From Pyrus communis (lineage: Eukaryota; Streptophyta; Magnoliopsida; Rosales; Rosaceae), in NCBI RefSeq assembly GCF_963583255.1, contig NC_084819.1, forward strand, positions 21,073,460 through 21,137,459: a stretch of 64,000 nucleotides of DNA. Reading direction: 5' to 3'. The notes beneath the pieces were generated by a model. That model made no database searches. It saw only the letters and a list, made by a program, of their open reading frames with translations, and was not told the origin of the DNA. Position 1 is the first letter of the stretch; every line of letters starts with the position of its first letter. This document shows, one piece after another, positions 36,101 through 48,453 of this stretch. The position numbers were made by a program, and so were the translations under genes.

Positions 36101-39100
36101 TAGAAGTTGCAACAGAAGTTTCAAAAGATTCATAACTAATGATAAGAGGAAAGAAAACTCCACAACCTCAGAATCAACAATTATTTGTCCCCACAGAATA
36201 TACTAGCTTAAGAGTAGTCCAACAACACAGTGATGATATCTATCAATCATTCAATGACTAATCAATATATGTTTGGAAACATCACTATACAAAACTCACA
36301 AAATATAATTGTCTACAACATATATAGAAATGCCAGTCAACTTCTTAAACCAGGGTTAGAAATCCAACCTGTCTACGAGTCCTTCTTGTAGTCGAGCTAC
36401 AATCCCATATTTCTTCAAGCAAGAAATACCGAATCCCTTGACCACTCCAGCAAGCCCAAAAAGCAGCTCCACAGCGTTCCCCATATTTGTCACTCTTCAT
36501 CAGTTTATCCAAAAGCCTCGAGACAAGAGCTGGTCCATCATCCTTGTACAGAGAAAAGAATAGGATTAGCTTTCCTCTTAACGTCAATACTGTATCTATC
36601 AACATAAACAAAGTCATAAGACAATGGAAAAAACAAAACTTGATCAAAGAGGAAAACTATTGTAGCTACACTTGAGTCGTGTCATCCTTGCTTCGACTGC
36701 ATTAGTGGAGACAGGCATGCAGATACAGCCCGCTGAATGGAGTGTTTAGCACATCCAACAACTTCTCAACAACAACATGAACTTTTGGATCATCCTGTTC
36801 CAGAGTACAGACAAACGCTAAACTGTGAATTCCGGAAAGCCGTGGTCACTGGTTATCTCACAAAAGAAAAAGGAAGGGAAGGGATGAAATCAAAAAAAGG
36901 AAAGAGTAAAGACAGTACCTATGCCAAATGTTTTGCCAATGCTCCAGTGAAAATAACAACTCCCTCGCGTACCAAATCATATTTCTCTTCATCTGATGCC
37001 TAAAGTTAAGTTATTGTCTAAGATAAATTATGAGGTTCATGTAGTAGCTTGGCATGGAAACAACAGTTCCAGCCATTTAACACAAAAACAGACATGACCT
37101 GAAATAAAAACTAAAATAATTTTGCAACCATCACTAGTTAGGAAGTGAGAAAAACCTTTTTGTTCAAGTAGTTCTCAAAGATGGGAAATAGCAAGGAAAC
37201 ATTATCCCTGCCATGCTTATCAATAATCATAATACCAGCATTGATCATTCTTCCCCTAACATCGGCATTAGGATCACCCTGCATATTGAGAAGCAACGAC
37301 AAACTGGTTAAAGTTAACTATGTCTCCTTTCTGACAAGGACTATACAATATCTCTTTTCAATTGAATGCATTGTTCATGCTTTCGAAACAACGGTGATGT
37401 AAATCTTACTAGTGCTCTTGAAATAAGAAATGTCATAACAACAGGAAGGTCTTTTGTTCTGAGTACATCAGCAGAAGAATTTAATGCTAAGGCTACACCT
37501 TGTCGACCCAGCCAACCAGCATCAACATTCTCCTCAGTCAAACCAGCATCACGGATATACAGAGAAAATAAAGTAGAAAGAGACTCCTGCATTACAGTAA
37601 TTATTATAACATTACTACTTGAGAGACAGGTATAAGAAGGTCAATGCAGGTTTGATACTTCAAAGTCAGACAAACCTGTATAGAATCAGGACATTCATCC
37701 AAAGCAGCTGCTAATGCCTCCGCAGCAGCAAAATGAACATTATAATTGATATGGGTAAGTGCTTTGAAAAGGCCTGAATAGTCAGTCCCAAAGTCATGCC
37801 CATATCGATCCCATAAATCCTCTGCTGCTTCTGCAACGGACTAAAGCAAAAGCATAAAGAAAACAAATGAGACTAGAAACATGTTTGCATAGCAATAGAA
37901 TATTTTACATTAGTGAAGGAGAAAAGTTTATAACTGTAAACTAAAATACAGATAAATCTCCATCTTAAGCTTCAGCCATAAGATGGGACCCTTATCCATT
38001 AGTCAACATATACACTCTTAACTTTTGAAAAATAATTGGTACACCAAACCTTTTCTGGGTCATGTAAAGCAACCCAAATGCCTGTAGCGACTTCAACATT
38101 CTGAGGAAGAGACCGACTGGCAACAGCAGGAATACATTTGACAGCACTAAGGCAGACCATTCTAACATGAACATCATTTGCATAAACCCCGTACAGAGCC
38201 TGAAGATAGACATCATGAAGGATGAGTATCATCAACGCACATCAAAGAAAAAAATTAAAGTACAAATAGAAATAACATACTGCTGCCACTTCATCTGGTT
38301 GCAGGCCCAAACACAACTCGTTCAACGCAGGTCCAACAGAGGCTTCATAAGCTGGAACAACACCGAGTACATGATAAAGAACCTGTAAAAAGAAGTGAAT
38401 TAGAGAAGAACAACAAATAAGGATACTATGAAATTATTGGAAACGGAGAATTTTGCTGAAGGAAAATTCAGTAACTGAAATCATTTGAAGCCTTGGAAGG
38501 GGTAATAGGGGGTCCATGTGCAGATATAGAATCTGAAGCACATCATTGTGAAGTCCCGTCTTCTTAGAGCATAACAGAATTTGCTCCATTATCTGACAAC
38601 ATAAACATCAAAAGGGATTAGCCAGAGAGAAGAAGCACAGTATAGTTGAATCAGTTAAATGGGAAAGCAGGAAAACTTACAGGGAACACAACTGTAAAAG
38701 AATCTACAGGAAGAGGTCCCGATTTACAAGATACAGAAAGGCCATTAATTATTCGCTCAAAAAGACTCAAAGATGGTGTTTCATTGACTTCCCCTTCACC
38801 AACCGATGGAAACATATCCAACACAAGACGAACTTCTTCAGTCCCAACTAAGCGCAAAGCTGTAGCAATGTCAAGGGCCCAATTACAAAGAGGTGGAGAA
38901 GTGCATCTAGAGAGTTTCGCCACAGTTTTATATGCCACGTCACTCACTATCGGGGACCTTAGCAATGGATCAACATAGTTAACCTGATATTAGATAACAG
39001 GTCAAACCTATTAACACAATATATTATACAGAAAATTCAGGTCTGAAATATGTTAACAAAGTTCATAACAAATGGAAAATAAAGGGATATATGGGCAATA

Positions 39101-42100
39101 AAATAAGAGACGGAAGCAGAAATAAATCATCAAATTCCTGACATAATAAAATGTTTCCTATTGACAATAATATTAAGGAAGGCTGAAGATCATACACCAC
39201 TGAGATAGGAGCAAATCAGCAAGCCAAATTATATTCTATGAAAAGTAGAAACAAAAGGATATTTCAATGAACTACTTAAAGACTAACAAAGATTTCACAT
39301 ATTCTGGCTCTTGGAAGCATAAGGAAGGAAGATGACTGTGCGCGAAAATAGGATTAGCAATTGCCATTTCCCCAAGAGCTGCAAGTATGGAAGACAGATT
39401 TTTCTGTATTTCTCAGACCTTCTCACGTATGGATGCCTCCTCCCTAAGTTGAACCTCACGCGCTTCCTACTTTGCAGTCTTTCCTTTATCTGGCAAATTG
39501 AAATATTGTAATGCTACTGAATAAATAAATAAAATAAAAACATTAAAACAAAAATTCCACTTAAAAAAGAGAGGCAACAACAATTCACCAGGTTTCTTTG
39601 CAGACTTTCCAGTTTCCCTTTTACCCACAGAATTATTGGTTTGCTCAACTTTTGCAGAATGATTGGAACCACCATGGTCTTGTGAATAAATACAAATGCG
39701 ACACCATAAAAATTAAGAATTACTTTCAAAAAAAAGTAGACATGAATAAATAAAAGAAACTGTTTGGTACCATGTCATCTAGGTCTTCATACATCTGAAA
39801 ACGGCCCTTTGCTTGTTTCATGTTCTTAGCAGCGACAGACTCTGCAACGTAGACACCTTGCTCGCTGGAAAGCAACCTTCAGGGGTATGAAAAATCTGAA
39901 ACATTACAAGTGGAAACAAATTTGAAATAAACTACAAAACAAAGTAAATTGACATAGTTTAAGTAAATTACAAAGTGTAACACAGTAAATGTTAGTGAAA
40001 GTTGGTGAAATTACTAACTTAAAGGCCGATGGACAATAAGAAACCAAAAAAATTCTAACAAAAAGAAAGGAAAAAAAATGGAGCACAGTTATCAGGCAAG
40101 GTCAACAACTAAGTTACTGACATTTTACCAAGACCCAAAATATGCATAATTGCCCAACATATCATGCAAATACAATAAATACAACCCTATCTTTGCAAGT
40201 TTCACCTCTTCATTTCCTGGAAATAAGAACATTGGTCAGCAATAAACACCCAAAACTTCGGCCACAAAGATTAAACATAAACAAAAATGAATAGGACACG
40301 CAATTAGAAAGCTAAGTGACGATCTAAATCCAAAAAGGATAAAGTAAACAAATTTTAATACCAAGAAGAAAAGTAGGAGAAAATTGTTGATAAAATAGTT
40401 TTAAAGACAAAATAATATAAGACTACAAGTTCACTTCTTACCATCATCCTTGTAACAAGTTAGAAGGAAACTACATAAGGCTTGTGACAGGCTGTTAAGG
40501 TGTTTCCCATCTGGAGCATTACACATTTCTTGCAGTGTGTTGATCATGCCAATCCTCTGATATGGAAGTGTAAGTCTTCCCTCTGAGCCTGCTTAAATGG
40601 AAATGTTAATTAAAGAACACAAGCAGACTTTAAAAACCAACTTAACCATAATGAAGAATATTTGAAGCCGCTTAACAGTGTGCTCAAATAAGGAAATGTA
40701 AAGGAAATATAGTGGGGACTTGTCTTTTCCCTAATTTGAATATTAATCTGACTGAGGCAGATATGGACTTACCTCCTAACCCCACTCTTTGTTCCTAATT
40801 AGTGAGATAGGAAAACGAGAAGTGAAAGAAACTTCCACCAAATTTTAAAAAAGTCCCTTCCTTACCCATTCACCTACAGAAGAAAAAGAAGAAACTAAAA
40901 GGATACACTGATAAATTCATTAACAACGAGATTGTGTTCCCTTCAGTTAATAATTTCTTTCTCAGTATATTCCCTCTTCATTACTACTTTCCTTTCTGTT
41001 CCATCCATTTCAAAACTTCCAAAGTAATAAAATAATCAGGAACCAACCTCCAATTACAGATTTGACAGCATTGAACATTGCTTCTAAGGCATCTGGATTA
41101 CTAGACTTTTGGCTCAAGCATCATATAACTGTCAGTGCCACAACCCTTCTGCCTTTGTCCACATGCTGAGCCTGAGGCAATACCACTGAAAGAATTTCAA
41201 CGGCATACTTGCTTAAATCAAGGTTGACTGATTTCAACAGAATCCTAACCGACTCCAATACAATCTCTGGGTTGCGTTTCAGCATTTTAACAGCAGATGG
41301 AAGCACAATATTTTGAAAATCTTCGTGCAACATATGTTTAAAAAGTGGATGAAAAGCTTCACTTAGGCCCCTTGCTGGCTTTTCTCTTGCATTTAAGATT
41401 GCCTTGAGATATATCTCCAAAAATGTTGGCTGTGAAAAGCAATGGATGGGTTAAAAGCTTTGGCACATAATGCCACATGAATATGAACTTAAAGATAAAT
41501 ACAAATGGGGCTAGCCCCTTCAATACATGATCATGAAATACCAAATCTCTCACCTTGCATTGTTCATACAAAGAAGATGATTTGCTTGAGGTACTTGAGT
41601 ACTCTAATAACAACCATATTAATTCAGAACTATCTTTGTATGGGATACGGGCATCTTTGAGTTCCTCTATATACATTTTGTAGATGTCTGGTGACTGATG
41701 AAACAAAAAATATGAAATGTTATGAGCAAAAAAAAATGTGAAGTTATGGAAGGATACTTATTCTTAAACAGAAGGTTCAACGGGCTAAACCTGAGAAAAT
41801 AAGTGACAAAATGTCTTCTTGTAAGCCCTTCGCTCATGGAAAGACCTTTGCATAACAAGATTAAGTAACAATGCCTGCACTGTGGCAACTCTACACATAG
41901 CATTCTTCGAGACACTGGCAAACTTACTCTTACTCAATAGAAGACCTGAACAAGGGCTGCCGCAAAACTTTTCATGAAGGAAACCTCTTGTAAACCTTTT
42001 GTAATGATGTCATCAACAGCTTTCTTGGACCCACAATCATCGTAAATGTACAATGTTTTAAATATTATATCTATCAACGGCAATACTGCCTCGGTACCTA

Positions 42101-43034
42101 TTTCTGTAGAATTCAAAATGGCAAGTAACTTTAGAAATAGAATGTGCTTGGATAATCAGCTCATAGCAAAACCCCAAAGGATTATGCATTAAAGTAAGCT
42201 CACTCTAATCCCAGTACCAAATTATCTAGGTGCCCACTGCCCAGTACTGGAAAACGTTATGTGCATAACTAGTCACACAGGAGATCAGTATAAGAAAAGA
42301 TGGGACGAAAAGCAAATAAATTTAACTTTTCATAATCACAATTGACATAAAGAATAAAACTTTCCATTTAGCATTCCTGTAAACTAATGTTAATACTTAA
42401 ATCTTCTTCAGCTTCATTATTCAAAATACTTAAATCTTCTTCGGCTTCGTTATTCAAACTGAATTAACCACCTAATACATAATAATGTCCTCATTGCTCG
42501 AAGATATTCATCAGCTTCGTTAGTTTTCCACATCTGTTTCTTTAGCTAATTCTGTAAAGCAAACACACATTTGTGTAAAAATACGGTAAATTTCATCAAG
42601 CAACAATTTTAACAAAACAAAACCGTGCAAGCACAGCCATTGCCTAACAAATTTACTCTTTACACCAATAATTAACAATAGTACATTAGCTTCAACAGTT
42701 CATCAAAATCGAGTTTAATTCGAATTTCTACATACTAAATTCAATTAGCAATACGTTATTTTGGTGTTCTATTTTCCTTCAATACACACAGATTTTACAC
42801 ACACACAAATTTCATGAATTTCACGTATGCATGCTAGGACGGCTGCAACAAGTTTAAATTTTTCAGAAATGACTGGAATTACAGTGAAATTGAAATCGAG
42901 AACCAAGATTATCACTAACCGGAGCCGCTGAGAACGGCGGGAATTTCATCACGGAAGATCCGAACCCGTTTCTTGGTGGAGTTGGTGGAGACCGACCCGG
43001 CGATGGAGAGGAGTGACTCGGTCGGAGTCGCCAT
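27199..43034 (-). pseudogene. GCN1: GCN1/ILITHYIA (eIF2-alpha kinase activator), unprocessed pseudogene
   Basis: GCN1 is a giant HEAT-repeat protein of about 2,600 residues that binds ribosomes and activates the kinase GCN2. Exons run on the minus strand from MATPTESLLSIAGSVSTNST (42920-43034) through EIGTEAVLPLIDIIFKTLY (41946-42103), SAVKMLKRNPEIVLES, RMGMI-type HEAT blocks, YIRDAGLTEENVDAGWLGRQ, SLVTEPKDTIPYIGLLLPE, ASLASSSSERRQVAGRSLGE and [16 protein letters not shown]. The last two exons (27374-27452, 27199-27238) end SDDSEDGEDTASG. In-frame stops interrupt exons at 41121-41123, 39467-39469 and 39413-39415. Indels include an extra T at 36458-36462, an extra C at 35432-35435, a 2-base loss near 33447 and a loss of about 16 bases near 29667. 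Exons for several hundred residues are absent between 40441 and 39897. Retained introns show a duplicated, not retroposed, copy. Confidence 0.9.
32726..32940. mobile_element. MITE in a GCN1 pseudogene intron
   Basis: About 215 bp with inverted ends: left GGCTGGTTTGGTATTG, right (reverse complement) TACTGGTTTGGTAATTG. It is non-coding, with poly-A/T inside. It shares its terminal GTGCTTT and internal GCTGTGAGAATAA motifs with the element at 10236-10685. The target duplication is not clear. Confidence 0.7.
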
Positions 43035-43312
43035 AGGAAAACGGGCAGGGAGATCCGAATGGAGGATCCGGTTGGGAATGCAGAAGGTTTGTTCTCTGCG
43101 AGTTCAGTTCGCTGCTGTGAATGTCGTCAGAGTTGGAGGGAGTGACGTCAGAGTGGTTAATGGGCCACTTTGGGTAGTTTGGGCTTGGATCGAATGAGGC
43201 TGTGGAGCCCATTTGAGAAAAACACTGAAACTTTTGGAGGCTAAAAGGCCCCTATTCCCTAAGGCCCGATACATGAAAATTTTATTTTATTTTTATATGA
43301 ACGATATTTGGG
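43035..43312. other. Region upstream of the GCN1 copy
   Basis: Former promoter side of the GCN1 pseudogene. About 200 bp of higher GC follow the start codon on the plus strand. No divergent gene is supported. Confidence 0.5.
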
Positions 43313-43490
43313 TTTTTTTTTTTTTTTTTGTCAAGATCACGAGCTGTCCCCACATCCGAAGGGTGGGACTAATCTTCGCTTGAGGTTCGGTTTGCCTCTG
43401 GCTACAAGGTGCTCTCAGCTGGTTTCAAACCCTTGCTAGAAAGGCACCAGGGAATCTGCCAACTAAAGGTGGCAATTTGAAGACGGTGAC
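43313..43490 (-). mobile_element. tRNA-derived SINE-like element
   Basis: The minus strand ends in a poly-A of about 17 bases (poly-T 43313-43329). It carries a B-box-like GGGTTTGAAACC at about 43420-43431 and an A-box-like TAGTTGGCAGATTCC upstream, the layout of a tRNA-derived SINE with an internal Pol III promoter. About 180 bp, no ORF. The family was not identified. Confidence 0.55.
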
Positions 43491-43977
43491 AGAATCATAA
43501 ATAAGTTTACGTTTGATGATAATATTGTAAATAAAATTAAAGTTTGGAGGCAATCAAAGTATCATAAACACTTAAGTTGAAGTTTTTCAGAAACAATATT
43601 GTTTCTTATTAAATTACATTTCTATCCCATATTTTTTACATTTCTGCCTCATATTTTTTATTCATATTTTGTTTTAATTAGAGGGTTAAACTAGTAATTT
43701 TATAGAATTTTGGTTGACAATGAGTGTTTTATTAATTAGTAGAGGTAAATCTTTGCTTCTATTAGAAAAATGATATAATATGGTCTCCTAAAATGTGATA
43801 TATGTAGTTTAAAGTAGTGTTTTATTAATTAGTAGATGCAGAAGTTGTTTCTCATCTCATCATGATGCAGACTGACTTCACATTCAAAGGTTATCAGGTA
43901 ACGTCTTGTGTTTGCTGTGAGTCCAAAGCTGAAAGCTCAAATCGTTTGACGTCTATAACTTTAACAGTAGTGGAAAG

Positions 43978-44452
43978 TAGGCAGCTGTTCTTTTTGCACA
44001 GAACCTGGGCGTCATGCAGGTGGAAATGCAGGGGGATGCACTGGTGGTCATCAATGCATTGCAGAAGGACACGGCGGCTCTAGGAAATGGTCAGTTTGGG
44101 AATATTTTGCAGGATGCAAGTCACATGTTAAAATCCTTTCTGAGGTTGAAGGCTACGTTTGGTCCGGGTCAGACAAATAAGGTTGTACATCGGCTCGTAA
44201 GATTGGGCTTATCGTTGGATGCTCAAGTTTCATGATTTGAAGAACATTCAGATGTAATTTTAGATTTGCTTTTAGAGGATAGTATTCCTTCTTAATTTTA
44301 GAGGTGCAAGACGCTCTTTTTCCCTTGAATCGGATTGAAAATCCCGACAAGATTTTTATCGAGGTCTATTGTAAGCACCTTATCCTCGTTGTGTGTACAG
44401 TTCCTTTCTCATTAATGGAATATCGTACCTTCTTCAAAAAAAAAAAAAAAAA
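43978..44452 (+). mobile_element. 5'-truncated LINE with RNase H domain and poly-A
   Basis: The frame at 44014-44235 (with upstream AVLFAQNLG in another frame) reads VEMQGDALVVINALQK and TNKVVHRLVRLGLSLDAQ. This is the RNase H-like (RVT_3) C-terminus typical of plant L1 LINEs. A 3' untranslated stretch and a poly-A run (44436-44452) follow. Direct repeats flank it: AACAGTAGTGGAAAG (43963-43977) and AACAGTAATGGAAAG (44453-44467), a 14/15 match. This is the hallmark of target-primed reverse transcription with 5' truncation. Confidence 0.85.
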
Positions 44453-44467
44453 AACAGTAATGGAAAG

Positions 44468-45279
44468 CAATCATGTCTTTTACATCTTTGTGCGTATTCA
44501 ATTTCAATTGATTATCTTCTTAAACAATTAACTATCTAATTCATTAATGTCATCGTGTTTATAATTAAATAATTAAATGAAATGTTGACATACATCTAAC
44601 AGTTATAGCCATTAAATTTTTAATTTCTGCACCAATTAGATATATCTCCTATTAATCTCGTCTATTCAGCTTTCGACCTTTCGTGTCATCCAAAAAAAAA
44701 TTGCATATATTTTGTGACAAATCTCTATAAACCCTAAACATGTGACAAGTATTTGTAACTCGTTCTGCCTGTGTACCTGTGACAGCAAGCCTCTGTAAAC
44801 CCTAAACACGTGGCCAATTCTAAATGAAAAACTAGCTACTTGTCCGCTCGCATGCAGCATACAGTACGTAAGTATTTCTGTACACACAAATAATCCAATT
44901 CAAAAAAGGGAGACTCAAATAATCCAATTCAAAAACACACTAAAAATTAAGCACGGGAAAATAAATAAAAATAAAAAATAAAAAAGGAACATAGACAGCA
45001 CATATCTTCAAGCTTAAGGAGTTGAAACAATTATACAGGTGTAGGTTGACCGTAGAACACATGTTCATCGAGGATTGTGTTCTACAGCAACAGCCAAGCA
45101 ATTGTTTTACACATGTCTATATCCTCAATGCCTTGCCTTCCTAAAAAAATTACACAAAAAATTTTGCTTGCTAATAAAAGGATCAGATTTGGCCCTAATT
45201 AGGGTTTTAATCAAGTCGTGGACATGGAGAAGGAAGATAGGAGGGAAATAAGAGAGGAGGAGGAGGAGGAGGAGATAGC
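44468..45279. other. Intergenic DNA upstream of the DREB2 pseudogene
   Basis: AT-rich with no gene supported. A stretch near 44718-44818 repeats CTCTATAAACCCTAAACATGTGAC / CTCTGTAAACCCTAAACACGTGGC, about 80 bp apart. An A-rich run and a short leader-like region precede the AP2 pseudogene. Confidence 0.55.
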
Positions 45280-45886
45280 ATGGGGCCGTCGAGAAAAGGT
45301 TGCATGAAAGGGAAGGGAGGGCCGGAGAATGCTTTGTGTAGCTTTAAGCGGAGTGAGGCAGCGGACGTGGGGGAAATGGGTGGCGGAGATTCGAGATCCG
45401 AATCGAGGAGCTAGGCTTTGGCTAGGGACTTTCAACACTTCGACGGAGGCAGCACTTGCTTATGATGAAGCAGCTAGAAAGCTCTACGGCTCCTCCACCA
45501 AGCTCAATTTGCCGGACGACCACCACCCCCCGTCCTCATCGTTGTCATCTGCTAATTCGACCTCTTCAATCAGTAAGTCTACCACTGAGTCTGGGAACTC
45601 TGTGAGGGGTTGGAGTAGTGGCAGTAGAATCAGTAGTGGTGGTGGTGTGAAGCTTCCTTGGCTTCATTGATGGTTGGAGGTTGGAGTGTTGGAGATGATT
45701 TGTGGGAGAGTGGCAGTGGAGGTGGTAGACTGGTAGTAGTGGTACCACTGTTGTGTGTTGAGTAATTGGGGCGCAGTTTGTGGAGAAAAGGATTTCATAG
45801 AGATGAATGACATGGGAGATATGATGGGGTTGGGAGGTGATGAGTTCATAAATTGGGATGCTTTGGAAGCTCCATTATGGAACTAA
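45280..45886 (+). pseudogene. DREB2-type AP2/ERF transcription factor, frameshifted
   Basis: DREB2 proteins bind dehydration-responsive (DRE) promoter elements in the nucleus during drought and heat. The frame from 45280 reads [20 protein letters not shown], the DREB2 basic/CMIV-1-like lead-in. One extra base near 45346 then shifts to the frame [20 protein letters not shown] and [20 protein letters not shown] (45353-45475), the AP2 domain. A Ser-rich region follows, and that frame ends at 45670. The C-terminal acidic motif DEFINWDALEAPLWN (ending 45886) lies in yet another frame. At least two or three indels therefore break a gene of about 200 codons. The AP2 DNA-contacting residues themselves are kept, so the loss may be recent. 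Sequencing error is an alternative. Confidence 0.82.
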
Positions 45887-47976
45887 ATAATTAGCTAGTA
45901 GAGTTTGTAAAGGGGCACATATGTCATAGACTAGTAATAACTTGTGTACACAAGAGTTCAAACCTTCTATGCCTAAAATTCTTTGTGGCCTCTTCATGCT
46001 TGATTTACTTGAGTGGCACATGTACGTCTTTTTAACTTAATTTATGTTTAGTTTTTTTTTTATTTTATTGAAAAGATAAATTGAAGGGTTTACATTAGTA
46101 GGTGGTGTTTAAATGAATTATCATGTGTCAACAAATGAAATAGGTGACAGAGACCACAAAAATTTTTGGGTGCATAAGATTTAAACTCATATAGGCAGCT
46201 TTATATGGTCTCGTAGAGAGCCACTTTTGTTTCTTTAAATGTTTTTTGGTTGGGTTATGATTTTCATCTATTTCCTCGTTGATGTTAGTGGAACAAAATA
46301 TGATGTGCATATCGTTTATTAATTTATTTTTCTGCTATTTTTTTCCAAAGCTTCTTTCTTAATTTTTGGTTGTCAAATCAAATTATTGAAGAAAAATTAA
46401 TGACAAAAATTAACAAGAGTATGTGAGAGGTAAAAAAGGTGCTTGAGAAATAAAAAAAGATAAGTGAATAGCACTACCCTCGCAAAATTACAATATTATT
46501 CAACTTAATTGAAGTTTGACATATATCTAATTGCTTTAAAATGCTAAAAAGATTATATTTTAAAACATCACGTTGTATCACTTCTCTAATAAATATAAAA
46601 TTTGTATTTGTGAGCACTTTACCAAAGAGGTAATACATTGTGGTATATGACCTCGATGACATTATTTAACTTTGCTACTTGTAGCCTTATAGGCCAAGAA
46701 AGTTGTAAATAATTTGTGGCCAAAAAGGATGAGTACAGCGCCCAATCAAACAGCACTTCTCAGGCTAGGAAAGTTGTAAATAACGTGGGGCTAACAATTG
46801 TTTATAGTTTGTGACCAAACCCAGGTCTCAAAAAAGGCGAGTGATATAGACTTATAGCTTAAGTAATTAAGAACGTTTATTCATATAGTCATGTACATTC
46901 AAAAGTTATACATTGAAGTTAAGCTATAAGCCCCAAAGATACTAAGTTTATCCATTTTATCTTGGACAATATGTTATAAAACTCGTTTCTCTTGATTCTC
47001 TCATATGAAATATTATTAGCGTAGATCCATAGGACTATTGATTTTTAGGTCATAATAACACTTTGCGTGACCAAAATAGTTTGTGTGTGTAAACAGAGAT
47101 GGACATAGATCTATGTGCCGGATCTTATAGATCATGGTGGTTCGACTCATTTCAGGGCGGTGGATGAGTTTGAGTCCCGTCATGGAGACTACTTGCCTCC
47201 CCAGTGTTTTCTTTGTACTAGATTTCACATATTCAATGTTTTTCATAGAAAAAAAATAATAATTATCGGATTAAACTAGCAAACACATTCATTCTCAAAC
47301 ATAAAAGTAAGAAAAAAAAAATTATTTGTTGTTTTAATTTAAAAAAAACAATTATTTAAGAATAGTTTTGTAAAATGTTACTAAACGAGCCCTAACATCC
47401 GGCCCTAAAAATTTATATAAAAGATACTTTGGATGCGGTTCCTAATTCCAAACATTCTTTGACCAAAATCTTAACGGTATTTAAAGTTTGATCAAAGTCT
47501 ATTGACTTTGTATACCTCATTATATTACTAGTAATATTTATATTGTTATAGTTTTGACATCAATTGTTTGATATTTTATGAGATTTATAATCCTATAAAT
47601 TTAAAATCCCTCATTATAATAATATTAGAAACGGCTACAATAAAAATAAAAAAAAATTCAAACATTTTGTTTGCATACATGGATAAAAACTATGAAACAA
47701 TAAGAAATAATAAATGGCAAAAATATGTATCCGTAGTGTTAAAAAAATTGGTACATTTTACAAAAAAAAATTGGTACATTTCACATATAACAAAGTGGTA
47801 CATTAATAAAGAAGAACGGGTATATTATAAATAAATTAGGGTACAAATAAAAGATTAAAAAATTATGAGTACAAATGAAATTTTAAAAAATATGGGCGCA
47901 AAAAGAAATTAATACATGGGTACAAATTAAAACTAAAAAGAAAATACTACAGATTTAAAAAAGGTTGCAAATTAAG
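45887..47976. other. Intergenic AT-rich DNA
   Basis: No gene is supported. A SINE-like patch at about 47100-47260 has a GAGTTTGAGTCCCGTC B-box-like motif and a trailing A-rich run. Very AT-rich DNA with repeated GGTACATTTCAC and GGGTACAAATTAAAAC motifs follows. Confidence 0.5.
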
Positions 47977-48453
47977 GGGGGTGTAGTCAAATTAAGATTT
48001 TAAAGGATTTTAAAAGTGATAGATTTGATAGAATTTAAGAGGATTAAAGACTCTTACAAAATTCATATGGATTTTTAAAGAATTTGAATAGATTGTGGTG
48101 GATTGTGGTGGAAGGATTTGAAATCCTAGGGGGTGAGGTTGGATTCTTTTTAGTCTTGGTTATATATACTTTTGGCTCTCAAATCCCATAAAATCCACAA
48201 CTTATTGAAATCCTCCAAAATCTTAATTTTTTTTTAATACACTTGGATTTGGATGGATTTTAACCTAGATTTTAAAGGATTCTAAAATCCTTTAATTGAC
48301 TGCACCTAGATTTTAAAGGATTCTAAAATCCTTTAATTGACTACACCTAGATTTGAATGGATTTCAAAATCTTTTAAAATCTTTTAATTGACTACATTAG
48401 GATTTTAAAGTCTTTTAAAATCCTCTCAAATCCTAGTTTGACTACACCCCCCC
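47977..48453. mobile_element. PIF/Harbinger-type MITE with internal tandem repeat
   Basis: Inverted ends GGGGGGTGTAGTCAAATTA (left) and GGGGGGGTGTAGTCAAACTA (right, reverse complement), flanked by TAA on both sides (47974-47976 and 48454-48456). The TWA duplication is typical of PIF/Harbinger. The 477-bp body is non-coding. A 41-bp unit beginning CCTAGATTTTAAAGGATTC is repeated near 48264, 48305 and, degenerately, 48346, and similar motifs fill the rest in inverted form, so the whole element is close to a long hairpin. Confidence 0.9.

Noticed and set aside
27199..43034. GCN1 as a functional gene with sequencing errors
   Set aside because: Some indels are in homopolymers and could be errors, but three in-frame stops and a missing exon block cannot be; nearby AMT1, neprosin and GDSL genes are clean.
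43313..43490. tRNA gene
   Set aside because: B-box-like motif is present but no cloverleaf could be drawn, and the poly-A end points to a SINE.
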